Source: Pseudobdellovibrionaceae bacterium (GTDB lineage: Bacteria > Bdellovibrionota > Bdellovibrionia > Bdellovibrionales > Bdellovibrionaceae). Taken from it: a stretch of 64,000 nt of DNA. The DNA lies in NCBI GenBank assembly GCA_030158485.1, contig JAOASS010000009.1, forward strand, positions 1 to 64,000. The letters are read 5' to 3'. Positions 1 through 8,870 of this stretch are shown one piece after another; position 1 is the first letter of the stretch, and each line of letters begins with the position of its first letter. The translations under genes and the position numbers were made by a program. The notes below the pieces were generated by a model that saw nothing but the letters and a program-made list of their open reading frames with translations, was not told where the DNA came from and made no database searches.

Positions 1-1
1 A

Positions 2-1618
2 ACGAATGATAATAACGCTTTACAATTTGAAACCAACGGGACGACAAAAATGACGATTCTTCCTAGCGGAAACGTGGGAATTGGGACTGCGTCGCCTTCT
101 TCGTCTTTAACAGTCGCCAATACAAGCACAGCGACAAGCGGTTATGTGGACGGAACTTCAGGAACATTGACAGCGAACCCCGGGGGAGCGTCGTCTGCGA
201 CTTATACCGGTACCTACAGTGAGGCTACGTCGGTCTCGGCCTCGAACATCACCGGTCAAATTTACGGCATTTTGGGAACAGCTTATAATAATGGGACTGG
301 AACTGTTTCTGAAATAGCAGCGGGCAGTTTTGATGCATGGAATAGTACAACGAGACCCGTTACTCAAATGTCAGGAGTCACAACGACGGTGGACTATACT
401 GGTACCGGCACCGCGATGGGCGTGAATAGCTATATAGATGCACGTAGCGCCACAACTGTTGCTAACGCGTATGGCACTAAATCGCACGTGAAATTGCGCA
501 GTGGCGGAGCAACGAACCTGTTCGGAGTTTACTCTGAAATCGAACTCGATGGCGCAACAGGAACAACCGCAAATGCTTATGGCCTGTATTCACGGGTGAA
601 GAATCTTTCGAATACCATGACAAATGGCTATGGCCTTTATATCGAAGATGTCGGTGGCACGGCTGGCATTACCAATCAATTTGGTATTTACCAAGCCGGT
701 AGCAATGACTTCAATTACTTCGCCGGCAACGTCGGTATCGGGACGACAGCTCCGTCAACAACCTTAGATATTAACGGTGGTATGACTTATCGCGGAGTCG
801 CGGCTGCGTCAGTGCCGGCGGCTGCGTCTCAGGGAAAAATCTACTTCGACTCGACAGACAATAAATTTAAAGTCAGTGAAAATAACGGCGCTTATGTGGA
901 TCTGGTGGGCGGTGGTGGTGGCGGAGCAGCAACCAGCGTGACCGCTTCTGCGGGCACAGCGGGAGCTCCGAGTGTTTCTTTTAGTGCAGATGCAGATACA
1001 GGTTTTTACAATACATCGGCTGACACGATCGGTGTTTCATCAGGTGGTGCAACAGTTTTTAATATCAGTTCATTAGGAATTATTTCTCCAACTGCAGGTG
1101 GCGCCAATATCACGTCGGCTAATGGAACAGCAGCAGCTCCGACATTTAGTTTCAGTGGTGACGCTGACACAGGTTGGTTTCGTCCTGCTGCAGATACTTT
1201 AGCGGCTAGCACAGGTGGCACAGAGCGAGTTCGCATTGATTCTTCAGGTAATGTTGGTATCGGTACAACAACCCCGACAAACGCGAAGCTTGATATCGTT
1301 GGAGCTGCAGTTTCGAGAGCTAATATTATCGCTTCAGGCGCGACAGTCGATTTATCATTATCAAACGTTCACACATTGCGTGCTCCGGCAACTGCCAGTA
1401 TCACTTTGCAAAACCCAGCTATCGGTGGAACTTATACAGTGGTGATCACAGACACAACTTCTAGAACTTATACTTTTTCGGGCTGTGAAAACTCTTACTT
1501 TAGTCCATCCAATGCGCCTACTGATTTTCGGTCTACTTATACCATCTTGGTGGCTGATGACGACGATTCAGACGGCACCCCAGATTGCTTTATCACTTGG
1601 ACAACTGGTTTTAACTAA
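2..1618 (+). CDS. Fibre-like repeat surface protein, 5' end cut by window edge
   Basis: The reading frame is open from base 2 through the ATG at 50, and the residues before that ATG fit the repeat style, so the gene starts left of the window. Three NVGIGT motifs followed by a P-x3-4-LD/LTV pattern occur near bases 71, 730 and 1251. Two related blocks of the type GTA-AP-SFS-D-DTG(F/W) lie near residues 300-340 and 355-400. A poly-glycine hinge sits near residue 288. Such motifs are common in phage tail-fibre-like and adhesin-like proteins of predatory and environmental bacteria. No C-terminal peptidase S74 chaperone domain is visible; the end is acidic (VADDDDSDG). Likely exported or on the surface, role unknown. 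Base composition is visibly richer in G+C than the rest of the window, hinting at transfer or special selection. Confidence 0.75.
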   Translation, partial: TNDNNALQFETNGTTKMTILPSGNVGIGTASPSSSLTVANTSTATSGYVDGTSGTLTANPGGASSATYTGTYSEATSVSASNITGQIYGILGTAYNNGTGTVSEIAAGSFDAWNSTTRPVTQMSGVTTTVDYTGTGTAMGVNSYIDARSATTVANAYGTKSHVKLRSGGATNLFGVYSEIELDGATGTTANAYGLYSRVKNLSNTMTNGYGLYIEDVGGTAGITNQFGIYQAGSNDFNYFAGNVGIGTTAPSTTLDINGGMTYRGVAAASVPAAASQGKIYFDSTDNKFKVSENNGAYVDLVGGGGGGAATSVTASAGTAGAPSVSFSADADTGFYNTSADTIGVSSGGATVFNISSLGIISPTAGGANITSANGTAAAPTFSFSGDADTGWFRPAADTLAASTGGTERVRIDSSGNVGIGTTTPTNAKLDIVGAAVSRANIIASGATVDLSLSNVHTLRAPATASITLQNPAIGGTYTVVITDTTSRTYTFSGCENSYFSPSNAPTDFRSTYTILVADDDDSDGTPDCFITWTTGFN

Positions 1619-1973
1619 GAATTCCAAAAAATCCTATTTTTTAACTGAGGGTCCAAAAATCACGACTTTTTATTTGCCCTTACTCCAAAAATCAGGACTT
1701 CTATAAGTGATGAAAAAAAGATACGGGTAGCGCGCGTCTTGATTTCTATCGATTTGGCGGGGACTCCCTTCAAGGTCGGTATCATTTTTTAAGGCTTCAT
1801 CCACTGACAATTGATGAGCTTCAAGTTTATTCACATGATAGTATAAAAACATTGTTTGTATCACTTAGATTGGACTTTAGTGAAAGAAGTCGGAATGCGT
1901 TTTGAAAATATGATCGGGAATCATTTAATCTAATTCAATTGCACGTCATGCGTGAATATGGTTTATAGAAAAT
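1619..1973. other. Gene-poor region between fibre-like gene and aroC
   Basis: This stretch of about 355 bases has no convincing gene. Its left end has three degenerate TCCAAAAATCA-GACTT units. A minus-strand frame of 64 codons (1670-1864) crosses the third unit, has no recognisable domain and was not accepted as a gene. The right part precedes aroC and should hold its promoter, but no -35/-10 pair stands out. Confidence 0.5.
1623..1700. repeat. Three short degenerate direct repeats
   Basis: Units beginning TCCAAAAA occur at 1623, 1652 and 1684 (spacing 29 and 32 bases). The second and third share TCCAAAAATCA followed by CGACTT or GGACTT; the first is more diverged. They start five bases after the stop codon of the fibre-like gene. 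Function unknown. Confidence 0.5.
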
Positions 1974-2930
1974 ATGTCAGCAAGCTCATTTGGTCAGCGA
2001 TTTGTGATAACGACTTTTGGTGAAAGTCATGGTCCTGCACTGGGAGTCGTGATTGACGGTTGTCCTGCGGGCGTTCAGTGGCAGGATGCTCTCATTCAAG
2101 AAAATTTGAAGCGTCGCCGCCCTGGAACTTCAGCTGTTGTTTCGGCTCGTCAAGAAGCAGATCAATATGAAATTCTAAGCGGAATTTTTGAACACAAAAC
2201 AATAGGTACGCCGATTGCGTTGATTGTTCGCAACCAAGATGCCAAGTCTCAGGATTATGATATGATTCAGAATAATCCACGAGCAGGACATGCGGATGAT
2301 GTTTGGAAAAATAAATTTGGAATTTCGGATTATCGTGGTGGTGGAAGATCTTCTGGTCGGGAAACAGTCACACGTGTTTTAGCAGGATCTGTTGCGCAAA
2401 TGTTGGCCTACCAATTGGCACCTAAAATGAAAGTTTTAGCTCAAGTGATTCAAGTTGGAAATTTACCTTATTCAACTGAAAATATTGAAGTTCAAGAAAT
2501 GTTGAAAAAAGCGCAACTTGATGGCGAAAGTTACGGTGGTATCATTAAAGTCGAAATTCAAAATCCACCAGCTAATTTAGGCCAACCTGTGTTTCACAAA
2601 TTAAAATCTGATTTAACGGCCGCTTTTATGTCGATTGGGGCCTTAACAGCAGTGGAATTAGGTGCTGGTTTTTCTTCTGGGGCTCGAAAAGGAACTGAAT
2701 TTCATCAGGTCGCAGAATCTGAAAATTACGGTGGCATCCGGGGCGGCATTTCGACGGGCGAAACAATTTCATTTAAACTTCATGTCAAACCCACTTCCAG
2801 TATTTTAAATATCGCGAAAAAAGGAAGACACGATCCCTTTATTGGGACACGGGCTATTCCTGTGATTGAAAGTATGGCTTATTTAGCTTTAGCAGATCAT
2901 TTACTTTGGGTCCGCACAGATCGAATTTAG
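1974..2930 (+). CDS. aroC: Chorismate synthase
   Basis: Converts 5-enolpyruvylshikimate-3-phosphate to chorismate using reduced FMN, the last step of the shikimate pathway. All three family signatures are visible: GESHG near residue 16, RGGGRSSGRETVTRV near residue 121 and RHDPFIGTRAIP near residue 285. At 318 residues it is shorter than the usual 350-390. Comparison from memory with the E. coli enzyme places the missing residues mainly in the middle (after the GNLPYS segment) and just before the RHDP signature. The gene ends in a 4-base convergent overlap with menG. Chorismate feeds the menF-menD-menH genes a few kb away. Confidence 0.95.
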   Translation: MSASSFGQRFVITTFGESHGPALGVVIDGCPAGVQWQDALIQENLKRRRPGTSAVVSARQEADQYEILSGIFEHKTIGTPIALIVRNQDAKSQDYDMIQNNPRAGHADDVWKNKFGISDYRGGGRSSGRETVTRVLAGSVAQMLAYQLAPKMKVLAQVIQVGNLPYSTENIEVQEMLKKAQLDGESYGGIIKVEIQNPPANLGQPVFHKLKSDLTAAFMSIGALTAVELGAGFSSGARKGTEFHQVAESENYGGIRGGISTGETISFKLHVKPTSSILNIAKKGRHDPFIGTRAIPVIESMAYLALADHLLWVRTDRI

Positions 2931-3637
2931 CGTTTAATTCCTTGATAGATGTAGGCAATGCCAAAACTAACAGATGTGTAAGAAGTTGTGGAAAAGTGTT
3001 GAGTCTGATCCATCCAAGATAAAAAGTCTTCTCGACAAGGAAACTTCGAAGAAGATTTTTGTAAGTACTTATAAGCTTCAGTTTGACCCGTTACCAATCC
3101 GCCGACATAAGGTAAAACTTTTTCAAAATAAAAATTATAAAGATCTTTAACCACAGGTGTTTTCATTTGGCCAAATTCTAAAATCAAAACCTGACCACCG
3201 GATTTGGTCACACGTGCCATTTCGCTAATGGCTTTTTGAGGATCCTGAACATTTCGAATTCCAAAAGAAATACTGACTCGGTCGAACTGACCATCGGCAA
3301 AGGGTAAATTCATAACGTCAGCTGTTTGATACTGAATATCCAGTTGCTGATTCTGTGCTTTCTGTGGAGCCGTGAGCATCATGTCTTCGCAAAAATCAGT
3401 TCCAATAACAGAGCCCGTAGGACCGACAACTTTTTTAAATTCAATCGCAAGGTCGCCCGTTCCTGTTGCACAGTCTAAAACGGCCATTCCGGGTTGGGTA
3501 CGACTTAAACGAACTAATTTTTTTCTCCATAAATGATGGATTCCGGCTGATAAAATATCATTGCCTCGGTCATAGGAAGGAGCCACTTTTTTAAACATGC
3601 TTTTAATAATATCGGGGTTGGGGCCTTGATAAGTCAT
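2927..3637 (-). CDS. menG: Demethylmenaquinone methyltransferase (MenG/UbiE family)
   Basis: SAM-dependent methylation of demethylmenaquinone, the last step of menaquinone synthesis. The SAM-binding motif VLDCATGTGDLA lies at residues 53-64. The family features SYDRGNDILSAG near residue 21 and FGIRNVQD (typical of UbiE/MenG) are present. Length 236 residues is normal. It starts in a 4-base overlap with the upstream DAHP synthase gene, so the two are probably co-transcribed. The menF/menD/menH genes nearby argue for a menaquinone rather than ubiquinone role. Confidence 0.93.
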   Translation of the reverse strand: MTYQGPNPDIIKSMFKKVAPSYDRGNDILSAGIHHLWRKKLVRLSRTQPGMAVLDCATGTGDLAIEFKKVVGPTGSVIGTDFCEDMMLTAPQKAQNQQLDIQYQTADVMNLPFADGQFDRVSISFGIRNVQDPQKAISEMARVTKSGGQVLILEFGQMKTPVVKDLYNFYFEKVLPYVGGLVTGQTEAYKYLQKSSSKFPCREDFLSWMDQTQHFSTTSYTSVSFGIAYIYQGIKR

Positions 3638-4470
3638 AATTTCTGCAAAGGCCTTCCAATCAGATTCAGAATTTTTTCAAGCTGTTGCATCATTTGATTA
3701 AAAGAAGCGTAGTCCATAGATTGTCTGCCATCAGAGAGGGCTTGATCGGGATTCGGATGAACTTCCACCATCACGCCATCTGCGCCCGCAACTGCAGAAG
3801 CATAAGTTAACTGAGGAACAAATTCTCTTAATCCTATAGCATGAGACGGATCTACTAGAACCGGAAGATGAGTCTTTGTTTTAACAAAGACCACAGCATT
3901 TAAATCAAAAGTATTTCTTGTTGCAGTTTCGAAAGTTCGGATACCACGTTCACAAAGAACAATGTCTTCGTTACCACCCATACGAATGTATTCAGTCGCT
4001 TTGATCCATTCTTCGATTAATGCTGCAAATCCACGTTTTAATAAAACAGGTTTTCGAGTCATTCCTACTTCTTTTAAGAGCGCATAGTTATGCATATTAC
4101 GTGCGCCAATTTGAAACATATCAACGAATTCGGAAACTTCTTCAATTTGACGAGGATCTGTAATTTCGCTGACTAAAAGTAAGCCGGTTTCTTTTTTAAC
4201 TTCTTTGATTAAATCAAAAGCATTTTGTCCAAGTCCTTGAAAAGCTTGTGCTGAAGTTCGAAGCTTCCAAATTCCTGCGCGAACAAGACTGGCACCTGCG
4301 TTTTTAACAGCATGTGAAGTTTTCAAAAAATGATCACGGCTTTCGATTGAACAAGGTCCCGCGATAACAGTGAATTGAGGTCCGCCGATTGTGACATTTC
4401 CAACTTTGACAGTTCGAGTTGGAATTGTTGTTCGTATTATATCTGTTTGCATTGAATTAGTTGCATCCAT
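3634..4470 (-). CDS. aroF: 3-deoxy-7-phosphoheptulonate (DAHP) synthase, type I-beta
   Basis: Condenses phosphoenolpyruvate with erythrose 4-phosphate at the entry to the shikimate pathway. The motifs IAGPCSIES (residues 36-44), QIGARNMHN, VLLKRGF, CERGIRTFETATR, VDPSHA and GVMVEVHPNPD are characteristic of the KDO8P-synthase-like type I-beta class. There is no N-terminal ACT/ferredoxin-like regulatory domain and no chorismate mutase fusion, so direct allosteric feedback is not evident. The longest frame starts at 4470, overlapping the divergent menF frame by 10 bases. A second Met at 4452 is an equally good start. Same strand as and overlapping menG. Confidence 0.92.
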   Translation of the reverse strand: MDATNSMQTDIIRTTIPTRTVKVGNVTIGGPQFTVIAGPCSIESRDHFLKTSHAVKNAGASLVRAGIWKLRTSAQAFQGLGQNAFDLIKEVKKETGLLLVSEITDPRQIEEVSEFVDMFQIGARNMHNYALLKEVGMTRKPVLLKRGFAALIEEWIKATEYIRMGGNEDIVLCERGIRTFETATRNTFDLNAVVFVKTKTHLPVLVDPSHAIGLREFVPQLTYASAVAGADGVMVEVHPNPDQALSDGRQSMDYASFNQMMQQLEKILNLIGRPLQKL

Positions 4471-5600
4471 TCTTTCGCCATACTACTTCAGTAAAACCGA
4501 CTCTTAACAAAGAAAAGGCTTACCAATTGGAAAAGCAGAGTAACATAGAGACCTTGGATTCCTCAAATTTTTTAAAAGAGGGAGCCTTTGTGCGATGGAA
4601 GGGGAAGTGGATCGTTTTCGAAGGTCCTTTCGAACCCCTTGCCGCAAGCGCAGATCAGTTTTCAAATAAGTCTAATTCGTCAGTACTTTCAATCTCTTGC
4701 GGGTCTTTTTTTGATTCTAATTCAGCCCCATTTAAAGCCTCAAAACAAGTTTCGATGGATTTAGCTTCATGGAAAACAATGTTTAAACCTGAGTTCGGCT
4801 CTTGTTCTTTTCAGTGGTTTGGGCCATCTCGACAGCTTTATTCTAAGTCTTTTGCTCGAGTTAAAGCCGAAATTGCATTAGGAAATTGGAAAAAAGCAGT
4901 GCCGATTGCTTTTGATCGGAGTTCCGGAACTTTGAGTGAAGTAAATAAAAAATATATTTTATCTCAAGTTTCGAATGCTCCAGAATCTTTGATTCCTTAC
5001 GGGTTTTGGAAGCAGGGTTCAGGAATGATTGGTTTGACGCCGGAAATTTTATTTTCTCGTGAAAAAAATAAATTAGAAACCATGGCACTTGCAGGTACCG
5101 AAAAAAAACAAGGACCTTGTCATTTGTTGGCAGATTCTAAAAATTTGAAAGAACATGACTTCGTTGTTCAAGATCTTTTGGAAAAACTGAAATCATTTGG
5201 AAAAGTCGAAATGTACGGGCCGGTTGTGTTAGAACTTCCAACTCTTTATCATTTGCTTACAAAATTCAGTATTCATTTGCAAAAAAACTGGAACGATCTG
5301 GAAAGTGTTTCAAAATTACATCCGACTTCTGCTTTGGGGATTTCGCCCTCTTATAAATGGAAAGAGCTTGAAGATTTACCTGAACAAAAAACTCGAAATT
5401 TTTTTGGTGCTCCATTTTTGTTGCAGATCGGATCTGAAGAAAGTTTAGCGCTTGTTGCGCTTAGACAAATCCAGTGGGACTTAAATGAAGTCAGAATTGG
5501 TGCTGGCGGCGGAGTTGTCCAGGAAAGCGAAGAAGAGTTTGAATGGCTTGAAATTTTAGCTAAGATAGACTCAGTTAAAAAACTAATGGGGATTTCATGA
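4461..5600 (+). CDS. menF: Isochorismate synthase
   Basis: Chorismate-binding enzyme that makes isochorismate, the first committed step to menaquinone. Family motifs: GLTPEILFSRE, LAGTEKK, HPTSALGISP and the C-terminal RIGAGGGVV. The N-terminal third is poorly conserved, as usual for this family. The ATG at 4461 lies inside the divergent DAHP synthase frame. A TTG at 4527, about 8 bases after an AGAAAAGG sequence, is a plausible true start. The stop overlaps the menD start (ATGA), so menF-menD-menH form one transcription unit. An anthranilate synthase component I assignment is less likely because menD and menH follow directly. Confidence 0.88.
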   Translation: MHPFFRHTTSVKPTLNKEKAYQLEKQSNIETLDSSNFLKEGAFVRWKGKWIVFEGPFEPLAASADQFSNKSNSSVLSISCGSFFDSNSAPFKASKQVSMDLASWKTMFKPEFGSCSFQWFGPSRQLYSKSFARVKAEIALGNWKKAVPIAFDRSSGTLSEVNKKYILSQVSNAPESLIPYGFWKQGSGMIGLTPEILFSREKNKLETMALAGTEKKQGPCHLLADSKNLKEHDFVVQDLLEKLKSFGKVEMYGPVVLELPTLYHLLTKFSIHLQKNWNDLESVSKLHPTSALGISPSYKWKELEDLPEQKTRNFFGAPFLLQIGSEESLALVALRQIQWDLNEVRIGAGGGVVQESEEEFEWLEILAKIDSVKKLMGIS

Positions 5601-7162
5601 CCAATATTGCTGTGGCCGTAAAAGTAATTTCGGAGCTTCTAAAAGCAGGAGTCGAAGAATTTTGTCTTTGTGCGGGGGCGCGGAATTCACCTTTTGTTCA
5701 AGTTTTTGATAAAAATCCCCACATTAAAGTGTATCATTTTTTTGATGAAAGATCGGCGGCATTTTTTGCTTTAGGTCGAATTGGTAATACACGAAAACCT
5801 GTTGCTGTTATTACAACTTCAGGAACGGCCGCTGCCGAAATGTTGCCAGCCGCCGTCGAAGGAACATATTCTTCTTTGCCACTGATCATGGTCACGGCGG
5901 ATCGTCCCAAAAAGTACCGAGGCTCAGGGGCTCCACAGTCGATTGAACAAATTGGTCTTTTTTCTTATTACATTGAAGTTTGTTTTGATATCGACGAAGA
6001 AAATACACATTTGTCACTGCGCGGTCTGAGCTGGCGAAAACCTGTTCATATTAATGTTTGCTTTAATGAACCACTGATTGACGCCGAAGTTCCGAAATTA
6101 GCTATTCCAGAAAAGACTCCTCGAGCTAAATTTCCAGAAGCATTTCCCATGGATATGAAAGATGAAATCGAAAGATTTATTCGAAATCATAAGCCTCTTG
6201 TGATTCTCAGTACTTTGCCAGAAAAAGTTCGGCCTGCTGTGATGGAATTTTTGATTAAATTAAAAGCTCCCATTTACGCAGAAGGAATATCGAATCTGCG
6301 AGGGTCGAAAGACTTGATGGATTTTACAATTCAATCTGGTGACAAAATTATTTCAAAACTTTTCGATATGAGCGCTTGTGATTCAATTATTCGAATTGGT
6401 GGTGTTCCGACACTTAGATTCTGGAGAGACTTAGAAGACGTTCGCAAAGATTTGCCCGTTCTTTCTCTAGGTTATAATCATTTCACGGGACTGAGTCGGC
6501 CCGTTCTTCATTATTTAGATTTAGATGATTTGGGACGTATCGAAGTCGATTATACTCGAAAGCTAGATGATGAGTTTTGGTCTGTTGATCGAAAGTGGAA
6601 TGAAAAACGAATGGCTCTTTTTCATCAATATCCATTAAGCGAACCTGCTCTTTTTCATGAACTTTCAAAACATTTAAAAGGTACGAGTTTGTATTTGGGA
6701 AATAGTTTGCCAGTTCGTGAATGGGATTTAGCGGCGGATTTTAATTCGCCACCAGAGCGTGTTGTGGCTAATCGAGGCGCCAATGGAATTGACGGCCAGC
6801 TCTCAACTTTTATTGGTTGGGCTAAGCCTCAGACGGATAACTGGTGTATCGTCGGAGATTTAACAGCTCTTTATGATATGTCGGCCCTTTGGGCAGCTGT
6901 ACAAGTTCCAGATTCAAAAATGAAGATTGTGATTATCAATAATAAAGGTGGAATGATTTTTAAGCGAATGTTTGGCCAAGATATTTATTTAAATCGACAT
7001 GGAATGGAATTTGAAAGTTTCGCCAATCTTTGGAAATGGGATTACTCTCTTTGGAAAAAGATTCCTGAAAAAATTGATTTGGGAAGCCGTCATGTAATTG
7101 AAATTCAGCCTGACGAAACCCAAACAAATCAGTTTTGGAAAGAATGGGATCAGATCAAATAG
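5597..7162 (+). CDS. menD: SEPHCHC synthase
   Basis: Thiamine-diphosphate enzyme that adds succinic semialdehyde (from 2-oxoglutarate) to isochorismate to make SEPHCHC. Visible features are CAGARNSPF near residue 21, the FFDERSAAFFALG segment carrying the cofactor-activating Glu, ITTSGTAAAEMLPA, and the C-terminal cofactor site VGDLTALYDMSALW followed about 20 residues later by IINNKGGMIF. Length 521 residues is slightly short (about 550 is common). It overlaps menF by four bases, and its end overlaps the start of menH. Confidence 0.95.
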   Translation: MTNIAVAVKVISELLKAGVEEFCLCAGARNSPFVQVFDKNPHIKVYHFFDERSAAFFALGRIGNTRKPVAVITTSGTAAAEMLPAAVEGTYSSLPLIMVTADRPKKYRGSGAPQSIEQIGLFSYYIEVCFDIDEENTHLSLRGLSWRKPVHINVCFNEPLIDAEVPKLAIPEKTPRAKFPEAFPMDMKDEIERFIRNHKPLVILSTLPEKVRPAVMEFLIKLKAPIYAEGISNLRGSKDLMDFTIQSGDKIISKLFDMSACDSIIRIGGVPTLRFWRDLEDVRKDLPVLSLGYNHFTGLSRPVLHYLDLDDLGRIEVDYTRKLDDEFWSVDRKWNEKRMALFHQYPLSEPALFHELSKHLKGTSLYLGNSLPVREWDLAADFNSPPERVVANRGANGIDGQLSTFIGWAKPQTDNWCIVGDLTALYDMSALWAAVQVPDSKMKIVIINNKGGMIFKRMFGQDIYLNRHGMEFESFANLWKWDYSLWKKIPEKIDLGSRHVIEIQPDETQTNQFWKEWDQIK

Positions 7163-7881
7163 AAACTCAACCCCTTCTCTTTCTTCATGGTTTTTGGGGT
7201 CAGGCTTCTGATTGGACATCGGTACTTGATCGAAATTTTATAAAAAAATATGAAGCACTTTCTTATACGGAAAATTCTTTACTGAGTCCTGAAAACTTTT
7301 TATCCGACTGGGGTTCAAATTTTATCAATTGGAAAAAGCAAAATTTTTTGAATCAGAAAATGATAGCGGTGGGATATTCTCAAGGGGGTCGGCTTTTGCT
7401 ACAGGCTTTCAATGCGGCCCCAGAAGAGTTCGAAAAAATCATCCTGATTTCATCACATCCGGGTTTGGAAAATTTTGAAGCAAAAGAATCTCGACTTTTG
7501 CATGATCGAAAATGGGCTCAAAAATTTAGAACGCAGTCCTGGGAGCAGCTTCAATCTGAATGGGACAGCCAAAGTGTATTTAAAAATAAATCAGATTCAC
7601 AAATCAATCCTAAACGAATCGAAAATCAATTTGACCGTGAAACTTTGGCCTTGTGTTTGGAAAATTGGTCTTTAGCCCACCAGCCCAACTCAAGGGACTT
7701 AATTAATCAATACATTCATAAATTCAGAATTATTCTAGGCGAAAATGATTCAAAGTACATACAGCTTTATCAAAGTTTTTTGAAAGACTTGAGCATCCTT
7801 AAAATAGAAAAAGGGGCCGCTCACCGCGTCCCCTTCGATCAACCGACAAAACTGGTTGAAACTTTAAATTCAATTATTTAA
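7144..7881 (+). CDS. menH: Alpha/beta hydrolase, probable SHCHC synthase
   Basis: Alpha/beta-hydrolase fold: oxyanion segment LLFLHGFWG, nucleophile elbow VGYSQGG (Ser79 from this start), acid in LGENDSK and His in GAAHRVPFD. Position directly after menD, with overlap, supports the MenH role of removing pyruvate from SEPHCHC. Sequence alone would only give a generic hydrolase. The frame could start at a TTG at 7135; the ATG at 7144 is preferred. It ends in an 8-base convergent overlap with the protease gene. Confidence 0.82.
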   Translation: MGSDQIETQPLLFLHGFWGQASDWTSVLDRNFIKKYEALSYTENSLLSPENFLSDWGSNFINWKKQNFLNQKMIAVGYSQGGRLLLQAFNAAPEEFEKIILISSHPGLENFEAKESRLLHDRKWAQKFRTQSWEQLQSEWDSQSVFKNKSDSQINPKRIENQFDRETLALCLENWSLAHQPNSRDLINQYIHKFRIILGENDSKYIQLYQSFLKDLSILKIEKGAAHRVPFDQPTKLVETLNSII

Positions 7882-8698
7882 GAAACTGAACTGTAGAAGT
7901 AATCCAGTTGCTATAAGCAGGAACAAGAGTGTAAAGACCTGCTTCCGCACATTCCGAGTCACCGCGACTTGTGATTCCGACTTGAACTAATTCTCCAAAT
8001 GGACTTTGCACAAATGAGGGGCCACCAGAATCGCCTGAGCAAATGCCACGCCCATTTTTTTGATCGACATAAAATTCTGAATTCCCAAGGAGAGGCTCTT
8101 CAACAACAACTCTTGTTTCACGAAGTAAACCTGATCCAGAGCGAATCACACCAGAAACAATTCCGTATCCAGAAGCTATTAAAACTTGCCCTTTGCGTAG
8201 GGCTGAATTGTGCAGTCTTGTGACTTTCATATGTGCAGGAGCCGGTTTAGAAAGCTTTAGAACAGCAATGTCGCCGACGTCCATACCAGAAACTTTGCCA
8301 TTTTGAGTTCCACCCCACTTCGGGTAAATCACAGCAGTCGAAACTTGAACAATATCTGGATTATTATGAACACTTCCAGATCTGATTTTAGAGACTCCAT
8401 CAATTGCAAATACGGCAAACATTTTTTGAACACCGTCCACACAATGGGCAGCCGTTAAAATATGATGGCGAGTGATTAAAGTAGCCGTACAGATTGATTG
8501 GCCTTCAGATGACATGGCGTAGAGCATGAAAACTTGCTTTGATAAGTCGGACCCTGGAACAACAATTCTTCCACCGATAATGCTGTCAGAGTTTTGAACT
8601 TCAGAACTATCTAAAGATTTATTTTGACTGCTTGGAGAACACGCAGACAGCAGAGCCAAAGAGAGTGCCAAGATGGAACTCAGTGTGAAATTTTTCAT
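7874..8698 (-). CDS. Trypsin-like serine protease lipoprotein (S1 family)
   Basis: Signal peptide with lipobox LLSAC (Cys20), so a predicted lipoprotein. Mature N-terminus is serine-rich, then IIGGRIVVPG resembles the trypsin activation site. The catalytic triad is complete: His85 in LTAAHC, Asp143 in GDIAVLKL and Ser224 in GDSGGP. Cysteines near residues 70/86 and 220/239 could form the usual disulfides. Substrate unknown; secreted S1 proteases are numerous in predatory bacteria. Monocistronic by appearance. Confidence 0.88.
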   Translation of the reverse strand: MKNFTLSSILALSLALLSACSPSSQNKSLDSSEVQNSDSIIGGRIVVPGSDLSKQVFMLYAMSSEGQSICTATLITRHHILTAAHCVDGVQKMFAVFAIDGVSKIRSGSVHNNPDIVQVSTAVIYPKWGGTQNGKVSGMDVGDIAVLKLSKPAPAHMKVTRLHNSALRKGQVLIASGYGIVSGVIRSGSGLLRETRVVVEEPLLGNSEFYVDQKNGRGICSGDSGGPSFVQSPFGELVQVGITSRGDSECAEAGLYTLVPAYSNWITSTVQFLK

Positions 8699-8755
8699 TT
8701 ATACCCCCATTAAATTCGACATCTTTTTGTTTGCTGTCGCCTTAAACACAGCCTG

Positions 8756-8771
8756 GTTGGCTGCGGCCAAC
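8756..8771. repeat. Small inverted repeat between protease and iminopeptidase genes
   Basis: GTTGGC, loop TGCG, GCCAAC: a perfect 6-bp stem in the 172-base gap upstream of the protease gene. No T-run follows on either strand, so it is not a typical terminator. Could be an operator or chance. Confidence 0.3.
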
Positions 8772-8870
8772 TTGAAACTGTTTTATTTAAATCACGGTCT
8801 GGTGCCAACATACAACCAGTTCGTTTTTTTGGAATCAATAAGAAGTGTTTATACCTAAGACATGTAAACT

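Noticed and set aside
1670-1864. Minus-strand frame of 64 codons in the gap after the fibre-like gene
   Set aside because: No recognised domain, no ribosome site and its end lies in the degenerate repeats; a decayed gene fragment cannot be excluded.
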